A DNA stretch of 64,000 bases from NCBI RefSeq assembly GCF_003675385.1, contig NZ_RCWZ01000003.1:1-64000 (forward strand), read 5' to 3'. Both the position numbers and the translations under genes were made by a program. Below are positions 19,180 to 29,199 of this stretch, in pieces. The notes below the pieces were generated by a model. That model worked only from the letters and a program-made list of their open reading frames with translations. It made no database searches and was not told the DNA's origin. Source of the DNA: Mucilaginibacter kameinonensis. GTDB lineage: Bacteria; Bacteroidota; Bacteroidia; Sphingobacteriales; Sphingobacteriaceae. Position 1 is the stretch's first letter. Every line of letters starts with the position of its first letter.

Positions 19180-19256
19180 AAAGGCTAAAGGTAAAAGGCT
19201 AAAGGCCACAAAGTCGAAATCCAATTATTTTGAAATCACCTTTTACCTTTAGCTTT
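19180..19256. repeat. Inverted repeat AAAGGCTAAAGGTAAAAGG, P7/P8 spacer
   Basis: The left arm (19180-19198) and right arm (19239-19256, CCTTTTACCTTTAGCTTT) are almost perfectly complementary. The repeat lies right after the P8 stop (19270) and before the P7 box, so its hairpin could end or stabilise the upstream transcript; there is no T tract typical of a terminator. Within the left arm the unit AAAGGCTAAAGGT is itself repeated. Confidence 0.75.
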
Positions 19257-19269
19257 TTATCTTTCCTCA

Positions 19270-21654
19270 TTATTCAGAGCGTAAGCTCTCCACCGGATTC
19301 GCCAGCGCGGCTTTTATGGATTGAATGCTGATGGTAGCCAGGGCAATAAGCGTTGCACCACCGCCCGCCAGCAGGAATATCCAAACAGTCATATCTATTT
19401 TGTAAGCGAAATCCTGCAGCCATCTACTCATCGAATACCAGGCTATCGGTACCGCTATCAGGATAGAAATGATAATAAGCAAAACAAATTCACTGGCCAG
19501 TAAACGAATAATGCCGCCAACACTTGAGCCAAGTACCTTGCGGATACCGATCTCGCGGGTTTTAACCTGCGCCGAATAGGTTGCCAACCCGAACAAACCA
19601 AGACATGAGATCACAATTGCCAGGGCCGAAAATACATTGAACAATGAACCGGTATGTTCTTCACTGCGATATAAACGGCTAAAGTTTTCGTCAAGAAACG
19701 TATACTCCAGCGGGAAATCATTATTATACTGTTTCCAGGTATTTTGCACTGCCGCAATAGCTTTTTGCGCGTCGCCGCCGGTCGTTTTGATGAACATGCG
19801 GAAACACTGATCGGGTCGGTAACATAATACGGCAGGCTCAATCTTTTTGCGCATGGAAGCATAGTTGAAGTCTTTTACAACACCTATGATAGTTCCCCGC
19901 GTTCTCTGGATCCTGATACTTTTACCAATTGGATCTTTCAATCCCATTGCCGACGCTGCAGTTTCATTAATTATAAAGTGAGTGCTATCTGCAACCGCAC
20001 CCGTAAATGCCGCCCCTTCCTTTATTTTAAGCTTAAAAAAACTGATGTAGTCCTGATCAACAAAAATGGGATGAAAAATAAGATTGGCTTTTGCAGGTTT
20101 GCCCTCCCAGTCATTGTCGCCCGTCCACCCATCAAAATCAACAATATTGCTACTACTTCGGGTAACAGCCAGCACTCCGGGCTGCTTTAGTAATTCGGCT
20201 TTGGCGGCGTCATAATGTAGTTTAATACCCTGCATACCAAACATCAACACATTTTCTTTATTGTAGCCAAGATCTCTGTTGCGGATATAGCTGAGTTGTT
20301 TTCCTATAACCAGTGTACCAATAATAAGCACTATCGAAACTGTGAACTGCAAAACAACCAGCACCCGGCGAAAGGCGGCGTTACCAATCCCGGTAGTAAC
20401 CTTGCCCTTAAGGGCTTTCAATGGCTCAAACGATGATAACAGTAATGCCGGGTAAACACTTGAAGCTACAAGCGTACCAACAAGCGTTAATATGATATAA
20501 AGCCAAATCTGATAGCTATTTAAAGAAAGCTCCAGCTCTTTACCCGAAAATTGGTTATAAGCGGGCATCAGCGCATACATTAAAGTTATAGCAAAGGCCG
20601 TAGCAATAACAAACAACAATGTAGTTTCGACTATAAACTGAAAAAAAAGCTGCATTTTACCTGCGCCAATGATCTTACGCATACTAACCTCTTTGGCGCG
20701 CAACATAGAGCGGGCCGTTGAAAGGTTTACATAATTTATACACGCTATAACTAAGATCAGGATTGCAACAATAGCGAAGGTACGCACAGTTGACATGCCT
20801 CCATCACTGCCGTCAGCCTTATACAAATGCATTTTCAGGAAAGGCTGTGCAAGGTAAGGAACCGGCGCGTCATCTGGTTTGTTACGCTCATGGATTGCCC
20901 GCAGCTGTTTTTCTAATTTATGCAGATTGGTGCCGGGCTTGAGCAATAAATAAGTTTCAAAGCTAAAATTAACCCAGTCGGCATCCATTGTGCTGATACG
21001 ACTGGTACCGTTATAACTGGTTCTATTTTTAACGTAGGCCTCATTATTAAAACGGCTCAAGGGCAAAAGTATATTATAACCTACACTTGAATTTGTTGGA
21101 TAATCGGAAACTACACCGGTAACATTCAAAACATCATTACGGCCAAGCGTAATGGTTTTACCAATTGGGCTTCTATCTCCAAAATATTTCCTGGCAATCT
21201 TTTCAGTTATTACTATTGAATTGTTGTCTGAAAAAGGATGCTTAGCATCGCCTTGCAACAACGGAAAACTAAAAACATTGAAATATGATGGGTCGGTAAA
21301 GGCCACACCAGGTTCTTCAAAAATCTTATCCTTGTACCTGAATGATGCGCTGCCTATATCCATGATACGTGCACCATCTTTAACTTCGGGGATCTCATTT
21401 TTGGCAAACGTTGTAACCGGCGCTATAATTTCAGTAAATATCTGCTTACTTACATCAGTGCCGCCAACTATACCTATGCGGTACAGGTTTTCACTTTGCT
21501 TATTAAACCTGTCAAAACTCAATTCATCCTGCACCCAAAGCAGCATAAATAAACCTATTACAAGGCCAAAAGTTAAGCCTATCACATTAATGGCGGTGTA
21601 AAACTTATTGCTTACAATGTTGCGCCAGGCGGTTTTCAGATAGTTTCTTATCAT
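19270..21654 (-). CDS. FtsX/MacB-type ABC permease P8
   Basis: Full-length 794-residue permease, starting MIRNYLKTAWRNIVSNKFY. It resembles P13 most: both have WVQDELS(F/Y)DRF after the first helix, a SKQ(I/V) motif in the first periplasmic domain, ARSMLR(A/S)KEVS(M/V)RKIIGA in the first FtsX block, and the rare ATY(S/T)AQ(V/I)K before the second coupling loop where the others have an EQR-type sequence. The tail is ALANPVESLRSE. It is probably the last cistron of the MFP-ATPase-P13..P8 transcript. P8 and P13 are non-adjacent paralogues. Confidence 0.92.
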   Translation of the reverse strand: MIRNYLKTAWRNIVSNKFYTAINVIGLTFGLVIGLFMLLWVQDELSFDRFNKQSENLYRIGIVGGTDVSKQIFTEIIAPVTTFAKNEIPEVKDGARIMDIGSASFRYKDKIFEEPGVAFTDPSYFNVFSFPLLQGDAKHPFSDNNSIVITEKIARKYFGDRSPIGKTITLGRNDVLNVTGVVSDYPTNSSVGYNILLPLSRFNNEAYVKNRTSYNGTSRISTMDADWVNFSFETYLLLKPGTNLHKLEKQLRAIHERNKPDDAPVPYLAQPFLKMHLYKADGSDGGMSTVRTFAIVAILILVIACINYVNLSTARSMLRAKEVSMRKIIGAGKMQLFFQFIVETTLLFVIATAFAITLMYALMPAYNQFSGKELELSLNSYQIWLYIILTLVGTLVASSVYPALLLSSFEPLKALKGKVTTGIGNAAFRRVLVVLQFTVSIVLIIGTLVIGKQLSYIRNRDLGYNKENVLMFGMQGIKLHYDAAKAELLKQPGVLAVTRSSSNIVDFDGWTGDNDWEGKPAKANLIFHPIFVDQDYISFFKLKIKEGAAFTGAVADSTHFIINETAASAMGLKDPIGKSIRIQRTRGTIIGVVKDFNYASMRKKIEPAVLCYRPDQCFRMFIKTTGGDAQKAIAAVQNTWKQYNNDFPLEYTFLDENFSRLYRSEEHTGSLFNVFSALAIVISCLGLFGLATYSAQVKTREIGIRKVLGSSVGGIIRLLASEFVLLIIISILIAVPIAWYSMSRWLQDFAYKIDMTVWIFLLAGGGATLIALATISIQSIKAALANPVESLRSE

Positions 21655-21655
21655 G

Positions 21656-21760
21656 GTTCATTGGTTCACTTGTTCATTAGTTCATTGGTATCGGGATAAA
21701 TTTAAAGCCCATCCAAATCGGCCTGCGTTTATTAATCACCCAATGAGCTAATGAACCACT
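21656..21760. repeat. Octamer repeat and inverted copy, P8/P9 spacer
   Basis: Four octamers (GTTCATTG, GTTCACTT, GTTCATTA, GTTCATTG; 21656-21687) are matched by a short inverted copy CAATGAGCTAATGAACCACT at 21741-21760, so the spacer can fold back on itself. It combines the octamer class with the inverted layout of the GTCATT class. Confidence 0.8.
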
Positions 21761-21768
21761 TAACAATC

Positions 21769-24135
21769 TTATTCATTCTTCAAACTTTTAACAGGATTAC
21801 TCAGTGCTGCTTTGATAGCTTGCCAGCTTACGGTGAGCAAGCAAACAACCATACTGATCCCAATAGTAGCGATAAATACCCAGGCGCTCATATCTGTACG
21901 ATAGGTGTAGTGCTCCAGCCATTTGCTCATGTTGTACCAGCTTAGGGCCGAACCAATAACAAAAGATATAACCACGAGTATTAAAAACTCTTTCGACAGG
22001 TTAAACCACAAGCTGCTGATGCTGGCACCAAGTACCTTGCGAATGCTGATCTCTTTTTTGCGCTGCTCTGCCGAGAACGAGGCTAAGCCAAATAAACCTA
22101 AACAGGATATAATGATAGCCAACACCGTGAATGAACTCGACAGCGTACCTAATAACTTTTCATCATCAAACTTATCGGCAAAACTTTGATCAACAAACCT
22201 GTATTCAAAAGGGAATTCGGGATTATATTTTTTGTAGATCTTACCTATAGCTTCCAGGCTTTTTGATACTGGAGCATTTGGGTTTAAACGGATACCGATC
22301 TGATTTGCCCAGTTCTTATCAAAACCTATAATAGCCGGTTTCACCGGTTCATACGGTGATCCCCAAACAAAGTCCTTCACTATCCCTACTACCGTGCAAT
22401 TACGTCCCTGCCATTTTACAATCTGTCCGAGTGGTTCTTTTAAACGCATTAGCTTAACAGCCGATTCATTCATGATGAGCGATAAAGAATCGGCCATGCG
22501 ACCGGGAATATAATCGCGCCCCTTGACTAACTCAAGTTTGTAGGTTGAGATGAAATGGAACGACGTAACGATCTGATCAATTGGAATTTTGTCTTCTCCA
22601 GGCAATTGCCCGGGCCAGTTAATACCCCAGCTACTGCTATTGGCACTGGCTATGGAACCTGATACCTTTGTGGCATCAACAGCGGCACCGGAAGCGATTA
22701 TATCATTTCTGAAACTATCAAACGATTTAACCATACCTTCTTCAAGGTCAATTTCAATCAATCCGTTCTGGGAATACCCTACCGGCCGGTTTTTAATATA
22801 GGTTATTTGTTTATAAATCAAAATGCTTGAAAGGATCAGACAGGTAGCAAATACAAACTGTACAACAACCAGCACCTGCCTTGAATGCAGTGTTTTTTTC
22901 CCGGTTTTATTCGTCCCTTTTAAAACCTTAACGGGTTTAAACGAGGATAAAAACAAAGCGGGGTAACTGCCGGCCAGCGCACCGGTTAACAGGGTTACCA
23001 AGATGGCAGCCACCCAGGCCCAGGCATTGGTAAATGGAATGATCAGTTGCTTATTAATTACTTCGTTAAAATAACCGATGGTAGCCATCATAATTAAAAC
23101 AGCTACGATGAACGATAGAAATGCAGTAAGTACCGATTCGCCTAAAAACTGTTGAATAATAGCTATCCTGCGCGCACCTACTACCTTTCGGATCCCAACT
23201 TCGCGCGAGCGGCGCTCCGAACGGGCGGTTGAGAGGTTCATGAAATTGATACAGGCAATCAATAATATACCTATCGCTAAAAACAGGAACAAGCGTACAT
23301 ACTCGATTGCTCCACCTGTATTTACGCCGTTTTTAAACTGCCCGTACAAATGACCTTTTGCAAAAGGATACAAAAACAATTGGTTCTCCTTGTTATTAGG
23401 ATCGTACCGTTCAACCACCTTATTGATCTTTTTGTTGAGCTTATCTAAATCGACACCCGGTTTCAGCAGTACATATGTCTGGAACGAGTAATTGCCCCAG
23501 CCCGACTGCCTTACCCATTGATTATCGGCTTCATACTTTTTCCACGATTCAAAGGCTTTAAACCGGAAACGTGAGTTTTTAGGCAGATCTTTAAAGATCC
23601 CGGTTACTTTTAAAGGTGTTTTAGCGTTAACCTTAACGGTTTGTCCCATCGGGTCTGCATCGCCGAAAATTGATTTGGCTGCCGATTCGGACAAGATAAT
23701 CGACGATGGATCTTTGAAAACATCGTTTTTATTACCTTTTACAAATTGCACCGTGAACATACTCAAGAATGACTCATCGGCCACTAACGTGTTTATTTTA
23801 AGCGGCTTGTTATTATAATTAAACAATTGGTCGCCTCCCCAGGTTGAACGCGCAACGGATTCTATCTCGGGGTAATCTTTTTGCAGCGCGGCTGCGGCCG
23901 GTACCGGGGTCGAACCGTTAGTATATATTTCGCCGTTAGAGGGCTGGTTACGCAAAACAGAATATAACCTGTCCTTATTTTCATGGAACCCATCATACGT
24001 AAATTCGTTGTAAACATAAAGCAGCAGCATAAAGCTCACCGCCATACCAACACCTAAACCACCAATGTTTATGGCCGAATACAGCTTGTTTTTAATTAAG
24101 CTTCGCCATGCGATTTTTAAATAGTTCTTAAACAT
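21769..24135 (-). CDS. FtsX/MacB-type ABC permease P9
   Basis: Full-length 788-residue permease. The first coupling loop is SERRSREVGIRKVVGARR; the second is EQRKKEISIRKVLGASISS, with Ser in place of the Gly seen in most paralogues. The tail is ALSNPVKSLKNE. The first periplasmic domain is short and positively charged near KKYEADNQWVRQSGWG. In the MFP-ATPase-P13..P8 unit, flanked by an inverted-repeat spacer upstream and an octamer spacer downstream. Nothing is truncated. Confidence 0.92.
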   Translation of the reverse strand: MFKNYLKIAWRSLIKNKLYSAINIGGLGVGMAVSFMLLLYVYNEFTYDGFHENKDRLYSVLRNQPSNGEIYTNGSTPVPAAAALQKDYPEIESVARSTWGGDQLFNYNNKPLKINTLVADESFLSMFTVQFVKGNKNDVFKDPSSIILSESAAKSIFGDADPMGQTVKVNAKTPLKVTGIFKDLPKNSRFRFKAFESWKKYEADNQWVRQSGWGNYSFQTYVLLKPGVDLDKLNKKINKVVERYDPNNKENQLFLYPFAKGHLYGQFKNGVNTGGAIEYVRLFLFLAIGILLIACINFMNLSTARSERRSREVGIRKVVGARRIAIIQQFLGESVLTAFLSFIVAVLIMMATIGYFNEVINKQLIIPFTNAWAWVAAILVTLLTGALAGSYPALFLSSFKPVKVLKGTNKTGKKTLHSRQVLVVVQFVFATCLILSSILIYKQITYIKNRPVGYSQNGLIEIDLEEGMVKSFDSFRNDIIASGAAVDATKVSGSIASANSSSWGINWPGQLPGEDKIPIDQIVTSFHFISTYKLELVKGRDYIPGRMADSLSLIMNESAVKLMRLKEPLGQIVKWQGRNCTVVGIVKDFVWGSPYEPVKPAIIGFDKNWANQIGIRLNPNAPVSKSLEAIGKIYKKYNPEFPFEYRFVDQSFADKFDDEKLLGTLSSSFTVLAIIISCLGLFGLASFSAEQRKKEISIRKVLGASISSLWFNLSKEFLILVVISFVIGSALSWYNMSKWLEHYTYRTDMSAWVFIATIGISMVVCLLTVSWQAIKAALSNPVKSLKNE

Positions 24136-24141
24136 ATCTTA

Positions 24142-24236
24142 TTTCATTAGTCATTTCGTCATTAAGTCATTGTTTATCGCTTGCATAATCGGCCATTCAA
24201 AACGCCCCAATGACACGAAACAAATTATACAATGGC
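24142..24236. repeat. Inverted repeat of GTCATT units, P9/P10 spacer
   Basis: The left arm at 24142-24172 (TTTCATTAGTCATTTCGTC and on) and right arm at 24207-24236 (CCCCAATGACACGAAAC, AAATTATACAATGG) are related but more diverged than in the other spacers; pairing is partial. Confidence 0.7.
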
Positions 24237-24242
24237 TCTTTA

Positions 24243-26630
24243 TTATTCACTCCTCAAGCTCTCTACGGGATTAGCTAAAGCCGCTTTAATTGCCTGAAAG
24301 CTTACTGTGGCAAATGCTATAACCAGCGCTGCTGTACCGGCTAACGCAAAAATCCACCAGGTTATCTCTATACGATAGGCAAAATTCTGAAGCCATTTGT
24401 TCATAGCGAACCATGCCAATGGAAATGCAATTAAGGATGAAAGCATGACCAGTTTCAAAAACTCCGCAGACAGCATATTTACAATCCCGGTTACAGAAGC
24501 TCCAAATACCTTGCGGATACCGATCTCGCGTGTACGCTGTATAGTGCTATATGATGCTAAACCAAACAGCCCCATACATGAAATAAGTATTGCCAGCACA
24601 GCAAAATACATAACCAGGTTACCAAAATTTACCTGCGCGGCATATTGCGCATTGAAAGCTTCGTCAACAAACCTATAATTGAAAGGACGTTCCGGCACAA
24701 GGGATTTCCACCGCTTTTGAATAGCATCTATTGTCGCAGGAATATTTTTTGATCCTATTTTGAGTGTAAGCACCTTGTTAAAATCCGGGTCATTACTGAT
24801 ACTTAAGGGATTTACTGGTTCCTGCAACGATTGAAAATGAAAATCCTTCAAAACCCCTATAATTTTACCATTCTTTCCCCATTGTTTTATTTTACGACCA
24901 ACAGCGTCGGCCGGTGTTGTAAACCCAAGACTTTTTGCAGCCGCTTCGTTAATCAGGAAGGCCCTGGAGGTATCGGTACCAAAAGCTTTTGAAAATATTC
25001 TGCCTGCGGCCAGTTTCATTTCAAACTGAGGTATAAAGTCACTATCAACGTAATATGCATCAATAAGCATTTGTTGCATGCTGCCTGCTTTATTCTCCAT
25101 TTCAGTTTCACTGTTACCATTACCAAACCCCGGTAAACTTCTTGACGCTGCCGCCGAGATAACATTCGGTATTTTTTTCAACTCCTGTTTTATCACCGGA
25201 AGCCGGCGTTGCACCGCCGTATCAGAAAAAAAGTCGATAGTGAGCATTTGATCTTTCTGAAAACCAAGCGGCTGGCTACGCATGTAATTTAATTGTGTGT
25301 AAACCACAATGGTGCCTACTATTAACACAATAGATATTGAAAACTGTACAACCACAAGCGAACGGCGCAACAAAGCTCCTTTGCCCGATTTGCTGAACCT
25401 GCCTTTTAATGTAGTAACCGGTTTATATCCTGATAGCACAAAAGCCGGATATAGACCGGCAATAAACCCTATAAAGCAGGATAATATAAAAAGATGAAAC
25501 ACATAAGCATGGGTAAAAATGGTTGTATTGGTAACCTTGCCAGATACCTGGTTGTAAAGCGGCAGCAACGAATTACTCAACAAAATGGCCAATAAAAAAG
25601 CGATAAGGCATATGATCACCGACTCGCTCAAAAACTGGCCGATCAATTGTTTTCTCGCAGCGCCGATAACCTTACGGATACCAACTTCTTTTGCACGCTC
25701 GGTAGCCCGTGCTGTGGTTAAATTAATAAAGTTTATACAGGCTATCAGCAGGATGAATAGAGCTATAGCCGAAAAAATACGGATATTATGCAGGTCGCCC
25801 CACTCTGGGCCTCCTCTTACCGTATCCATGTATACATCTTTTAAGGGTATAAGGTGGTAGTCATAATTTGTCCCTTCTTTCCTATCGGCCTCGGTGTAAT
25901 GCCTATTTGCAAAAGCCGGCAATTGCGTTTCCAAACTTTTAAAATCGTATCCTTTGGGTAGTACAATATAAGTATACCCCCGGATCCTCGCCCAGTTTGC
26001 CGGCCCGGAAGGAAATAACTTTAAAGACGTGGCATAAGAAACGGCGATATCAAATTTAAAATGAGAGTTGGTTGGTATATCCTTTATTACCGCTGTTACC
26101 GTTACCGGATATTTGCTATCAAGCGTTAATGTTTTCCCAATCGGATCACTATCGCCAAAATATTTTTTTTCCATGGATTGTGTTATCACAACCGTAAAGG
26201 GCGCTTCAAATCCCTTTTTTATATCACCTTTTATAACAGGGAATGTAAACACCGAAAACAGTGAAGGATCCGTATACACGGCATTTTCTTCCTGAAACTT
26301 TACAGCGCCATTTTGTACTAAAAACCTCGCACCCGATATGCGGGCACTTTCTTTAACCTGAGGATAGTCTTGCTGCAATGACGGGCCTATCTGTTCAAAC
26401 GCTGATGAAGTGGTAATTACAGGAATATTGGGACGCTTTACATCAACAGCGACACGATAGATCTGATCAATTTTTTCGTTAAACGTATCGTAGCTCAGCT
26501 CAAATTTTATATTTATATAGATAAGAAAACAGGCCGTTAAACCTATTGCCAGCCCGATGATATTGATCATCGAATACCCTTTATGCCGCCAAAGGCTTCT
26601 GTACGCAATTTTGAAATAGTTTCTTATCAT
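24243..26630 (-). CDS. FtsX/MacB-type ABC permease P10
   Basis: Full-length 795-residue permease beginning MIRNYFKIAYRSLWRHKGYS. The first FtsX block has NLTTARATERAKEVGIRKVIGA; the second has QRTREIGIRKVFGASVTG, with Phe where the others have Leu. The tail is ALANPVESLRSE, identical to P8. The second periplasmic domain includes a short polar insert, MENKAGSMQQM, not seen in neighbours. Internal cistron of the MFP-ATPase-P13..P8 unit. Confidence 0.92.
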   Translation of the reverse strand: MIRNYFKIAYRSLWRHKGYSMINIIGLAIGLTACFLIYINIKFELSYDTFNEKIDQIYRVAVDVKRPNIPVITTSSAFEQIGPSLQQDYPQVKESARISGARFLVQNGAVKFQEENAVYTDPSLFSVFTFPVIKGDIKKGFEAPFTVVITQSMEKKYFGDSDPIGKTLTLDSKYPVTVTAVIKDIPTNSHFKFDIAVSYATSLKLFPSGPANWARIRGYTYIVLPKGYDFKSLETQLPAFANRHYTEADRKEGTNYDYHLIPLKDVYMDTVRGGPEWGDLHNIRIFSAIALFILLIACINFINLTTARATERAKEVGIRKVIGAARKQLIGQFLSESVIICLIAFLLAILLSNSLLPLYNQVSGKVTNTTIFTHAYVFHLFILSCFIGFIAGLYPAFVLSGYKPVTTLKGRFSKSGKGALLRRSLVVVQFSISIVLIVGTIVVYTQLNYMRSQPLGFQKDQMLTIDFFSDTAVQRRLPVIKQELKKIPNVISAAASRSLPGFGNGNSETEMENKAGSMQQMLIDAYYVDSDFIPQFEMKLAAGRIFSKAFGTDTSRAFLINEAAAKSLGFTTPADAVGRKIKQWGKNGKIIGVLKDFHFQSLQEPVNPLSISNDPDFNKVLTLKIGSKNIPATIDAIQKRWKSLVPERPFNYRFVDEAFNAQYAAQVNFGNLVMYFAVLAILISCMGLFGLASYSTIQRTREIGIRKVFGASVTGIVNMLSAEFLKLVMLSSLIAFPLAWFAMNKWLQNFAYRIEITWWIFALAGTAALVIAFATVSFQAIKAALANPVESLRSE

Positions 26631-26638
26631 GGTATGGC

Positions 26639-26717
26639 GTTCATTATTTCAATTGTTCATTAGTTCATTGGTTTGCATGGCTCAACTACAAACTGCCCAC
26701 TGCTACTGCAAACTGAA
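26639..26717. repeat. Octamer plus ACTGC-type repeats, P10/P11 spacer
   Basis: Octamers GTTCATTA, TTTCAATT, GTTCATTA, GTTCATTG (26639-26670) are followed by ACAAACTGCCCACTGC and TACTGCAAACTGAATC ending at the P11 stop codon (26718). Same two-part structure as the P1/P2 and P5/P6 spacers. Confidence 0.85.
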
Positions 26718-29084
26718 TCACTCGTCCCTCAAACTCTTTATCGGGTTTATCATGGCGGCTTTTATGGCCTGGTATGATATGGTAACGGCTGCTATAATAA
26801 ATGACGACACTATCGCCACCATAAATATCCCGGGCCCTATATTGATATGATATGCAAAATTTTGCAACCAGCTATGCATTACATAATAACCAAGCGGTGC
26901 CGCTACGGCGAACGCTATTGCTATCAGGTAAATAAACTCTTTGGTAAACAGGGCCACAATACTTGAAACTGGTGCCCCTAATACTTTACGTATACCAACC
27001 TCCTTGGTACGTTGTGACGCAGCGAAGGCTATCAAACCATATAGACCCAAACAACCTATAAAAATTGCGATGTATGAGAAAAGTTGAAATGCCACATATA
27101 CTTTTTGCTCCTGCTTATAAAAATTAGCTATGTGTTCATCAACAAACTGAAACTGGAAAATATTATCGGGATACAGTGCCGACCATTTTTTGCCAATGTA
27201 ACTGATAGTTTCACTCATGTTGGCCGGCTGCATTTTTATACTCGCCATGTAAAATCTGTCGGGGTTATATTCCAACACGCATGAGCGGCGTTTTTTATGT
27301 TTCGACTCGCTTTGAAAATCCTTCACAACGCCGACGATGATTGCTTTTTGATCGCCATTAATCGTTATGTGTTTATTTATAGCCAGTTGAGGATTTTGGA
27401 TACCCAATTTTTGCATCATCGTTTCGTTGATAACAACTTTATGAACCGTATCCTTTTCGTTCTTTTTCCAGATCTTTTGCCCGGCCAACATTTGCAGGCC
27501 GAACATATCTGTAAACTTTTCATCTATGGCTTTATACTCGGTAACATCATCTTTAGGGAATCCCAGCTCTACAGATGAAAAGCTGGTAAAGTTGCTGTTG
27601 AAGGCCGGCGCACCTGATGAAAAACTAACCTCTTTTATACCGGGGTAACCAACCAGTTGCTGATTTAACACATCCCGCTTTTTCATATCGGGTAGTCCTA
27701 CAGATACTACGGCTTCCTTATCAAAACCAAGATCCTGATTTTTAAAAAAGTCCATCTGCCGGGCTACAATCAATGTGCCTATGATCATGATCTGCGATAT
27801 AGCAAACTGACCTATCACAAGGCCCTTGCGCAAAGTAAGTCTCCCGCTGCCACCCGCGTTCTTATTCTTAAAACTATCAACCGGCTGAAATGCCGACTGC
27901 ACAAAAGATGGATATAAACCCGCAAGCAGGATCACAGCTAAGGTAATGGCAGCTATCCAACCTATCACGGTAGGTTGCGTCAATTGTGAAGCATCAACAT
28001 TGATAGACATCCATGCGGCCGCTTTTGACAGGAACAAAGCGCATAACCCAACGCCCAGCAATACGGAAAACAAAACCAACACAGTAGTTTCGCCCAAAAA
28101 CTGCTTAATAAGCTGCGGGCGACTTGCCCCCAGCACTTTACGCATACCTACCTCTTTAGCACGTTTGATAGCTTGGGCTGTAGCAAGGTTGATAAAATTG
28201 ATACATGCTGTAATAATGATGAGCAACGCCACGCCTATTAATGCGTAGTATGTATCTTTCGAAGTCGGTGTAATGATGTTGTTGATATAACGCTGATCAA
28301 AGTGAATATCCTTCAAAGGCTGAAAAGGTAAAACAGCCGCTTTTGCTATATCAGCTCCCCAATTCTTTTTGATAAAGGCTGGCATTTTGCTATTCAATTG
28401 TTGGATGGAATAGTTTTTTGGCAAAACAATATAAGCATAGCTACCTCCGGGAATAGCCCAAAAGTTGCTCATCATCCCTTTTAAGTTATTTTCGATACTG
28501 CTTAATGAAATCAAGAACGAGAATGGTACACTGGTATTTGACGGCAGATCTTTAATGATGCCTGTTACCTTTGCATCCAGCCGATTTTCAAAGTTGATCA
28601 GTTTGCCGACAGCGTTGCTACTGCCAAAATATTTTTTAGCGATACTCTCGGTGAGCACAACACTATTTGGCTCTTTAAGGGCTGTATTAGGATCGCCGGA
28701 AAGCCATTGGTAATCAAACACCTTATCAATTTGATTATCCCCAAAAGCTACATTATGCTCATTATACCGATTTTCGCCAATCTTAATCATGGCATCACCC
28801 TGGTAAAAGAACTGCGTAGCCTGTTCCAGTTCCGGAAAATCTATCCTCATGGCCGGTATTATCGCCAGTGATACATTAGAATTAAAGTCAAGCGCGTGAA
28901 GGGTTACCCTGTAAGTTCGGTCGGCCTTGCTGTTGTAACTATCATACCCAAGCTCATTCCTCACAATCAGGAAAATCACAAGGCAGGCGGCTACACCCAA
29001 CGTAAGCCCGAAAATATTCAGGAAAGCGTAACTCAGGTTACGACGGATATTCCTGAAAGCAATAACTACATAACTTTTTAACAT
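26718..29084 (-). CDS. FtsX/MacB-type ABC permease P11
   Basis: Full-length 788-residue permease with an atypical N-terminus, MLKSYVVIAFRNIRRNLSY, and tail AMINPIKSLRDE, the most divergent tail of the thirteen. The first FtsX signature INFINLATAQAIKRAKEVGMRKVLGA links it to P2. It has a short first periplasmic domain. The second FtsX block reads SQRTKEVGIRKVLGAPVSS, with Pro after GA. The conserved coupling loops argue that it still uses the shared ATPase. Internal cistron of the first unit. Confidence 0.92.
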   Translation of the reverse strand: MLKSYVVIAFRNIRRNLSYAFLNIFGLTLGVAACLVIFLIVRNELGYDSYNSKADRTYRVTLHALDFNSNVSLAIIPAMRIDFPELEQATQFFYQGDAMIKIGENRYNEHNVAFGDNQIDKVFDYQWLSGDPNTALKEPNSVVLTESIAKKYFGSSNAVGKLINFENRLDAKVTGIIKDLPSNTSVPFSFLISLSSIENNLKGMMSNFWAIPGGSYAYIVLPKNYSIQQLNSKMPAFIKKNWGADIAKAAVLPFQPLKDIHFDQRYINNIITPTSKDTYYALIGVALLIIITACINFINLATAQAIKRAKEVGMRKVLGASRPQLIKQFLGETTVLVLFSVLLGVGLCALFLSKAAAWMSINVDASQLTQPTVIGWIAAITLAVILLAGLYPSFVQSAFQPVDSFKNKNAGGSGRLTLRKGLVIGQFAISQIMIIGTLIVARQMDFFKNQDLGFDKEAVVSVGLPDMKKRDVLNQQLVGYPGIKEVSFSSGAPAFNSNFTSFSSVELGFPKDDVTEYKAIDEKFTDMFGLQMLAGQKIWKKNEKDTVHKVVINETMMQKLGIQNPQLAINKHITINGDQKAIIVGVVKDFQSESKHKKRRSCVLEYNPDRFYMASIKMQPANMSETISYIGKKWSALYPDNIFQFQFVDEHIANFYKQEQKVYVAFQLFSYIAIFIGCLGLYGLIAFAASQRTKEVGIRKVLGAPVSSIVALFTKEFIYLIAIAFAVAAPLGYYVMHSWLQNFAYHINIGPGIFMVAIVSSFIIAAVTISYQAIKAAMINPIKSLRDE

Positions 29085-29088
29085 GACG

Positions 29089-29195
29089 ATTCATTTTAAA
29101 TCATTTGGTCATTAAGTAATTTTACCCTGTGTTTTAATCCAGTATTCGCAATCATTAAAAATGACATAATGACGCAAAACAAATGACTCAATGAC
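29089..29195. repeat. Inverted repeat of GTCATT units, P11/P12 spacer
   Basis: The left arm at 29089-29120 (ATTCATTTTAAATCATTTGG, then TCATTAAGTAA) and right arm at 29160-29195 (AATGACATAATGACGC, AAAACAAATGACTCAATGAC) pair imperfectly across a loop of about 40 bases. Confidence 0.78.
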
Positions 29196-29199
29196 TATA

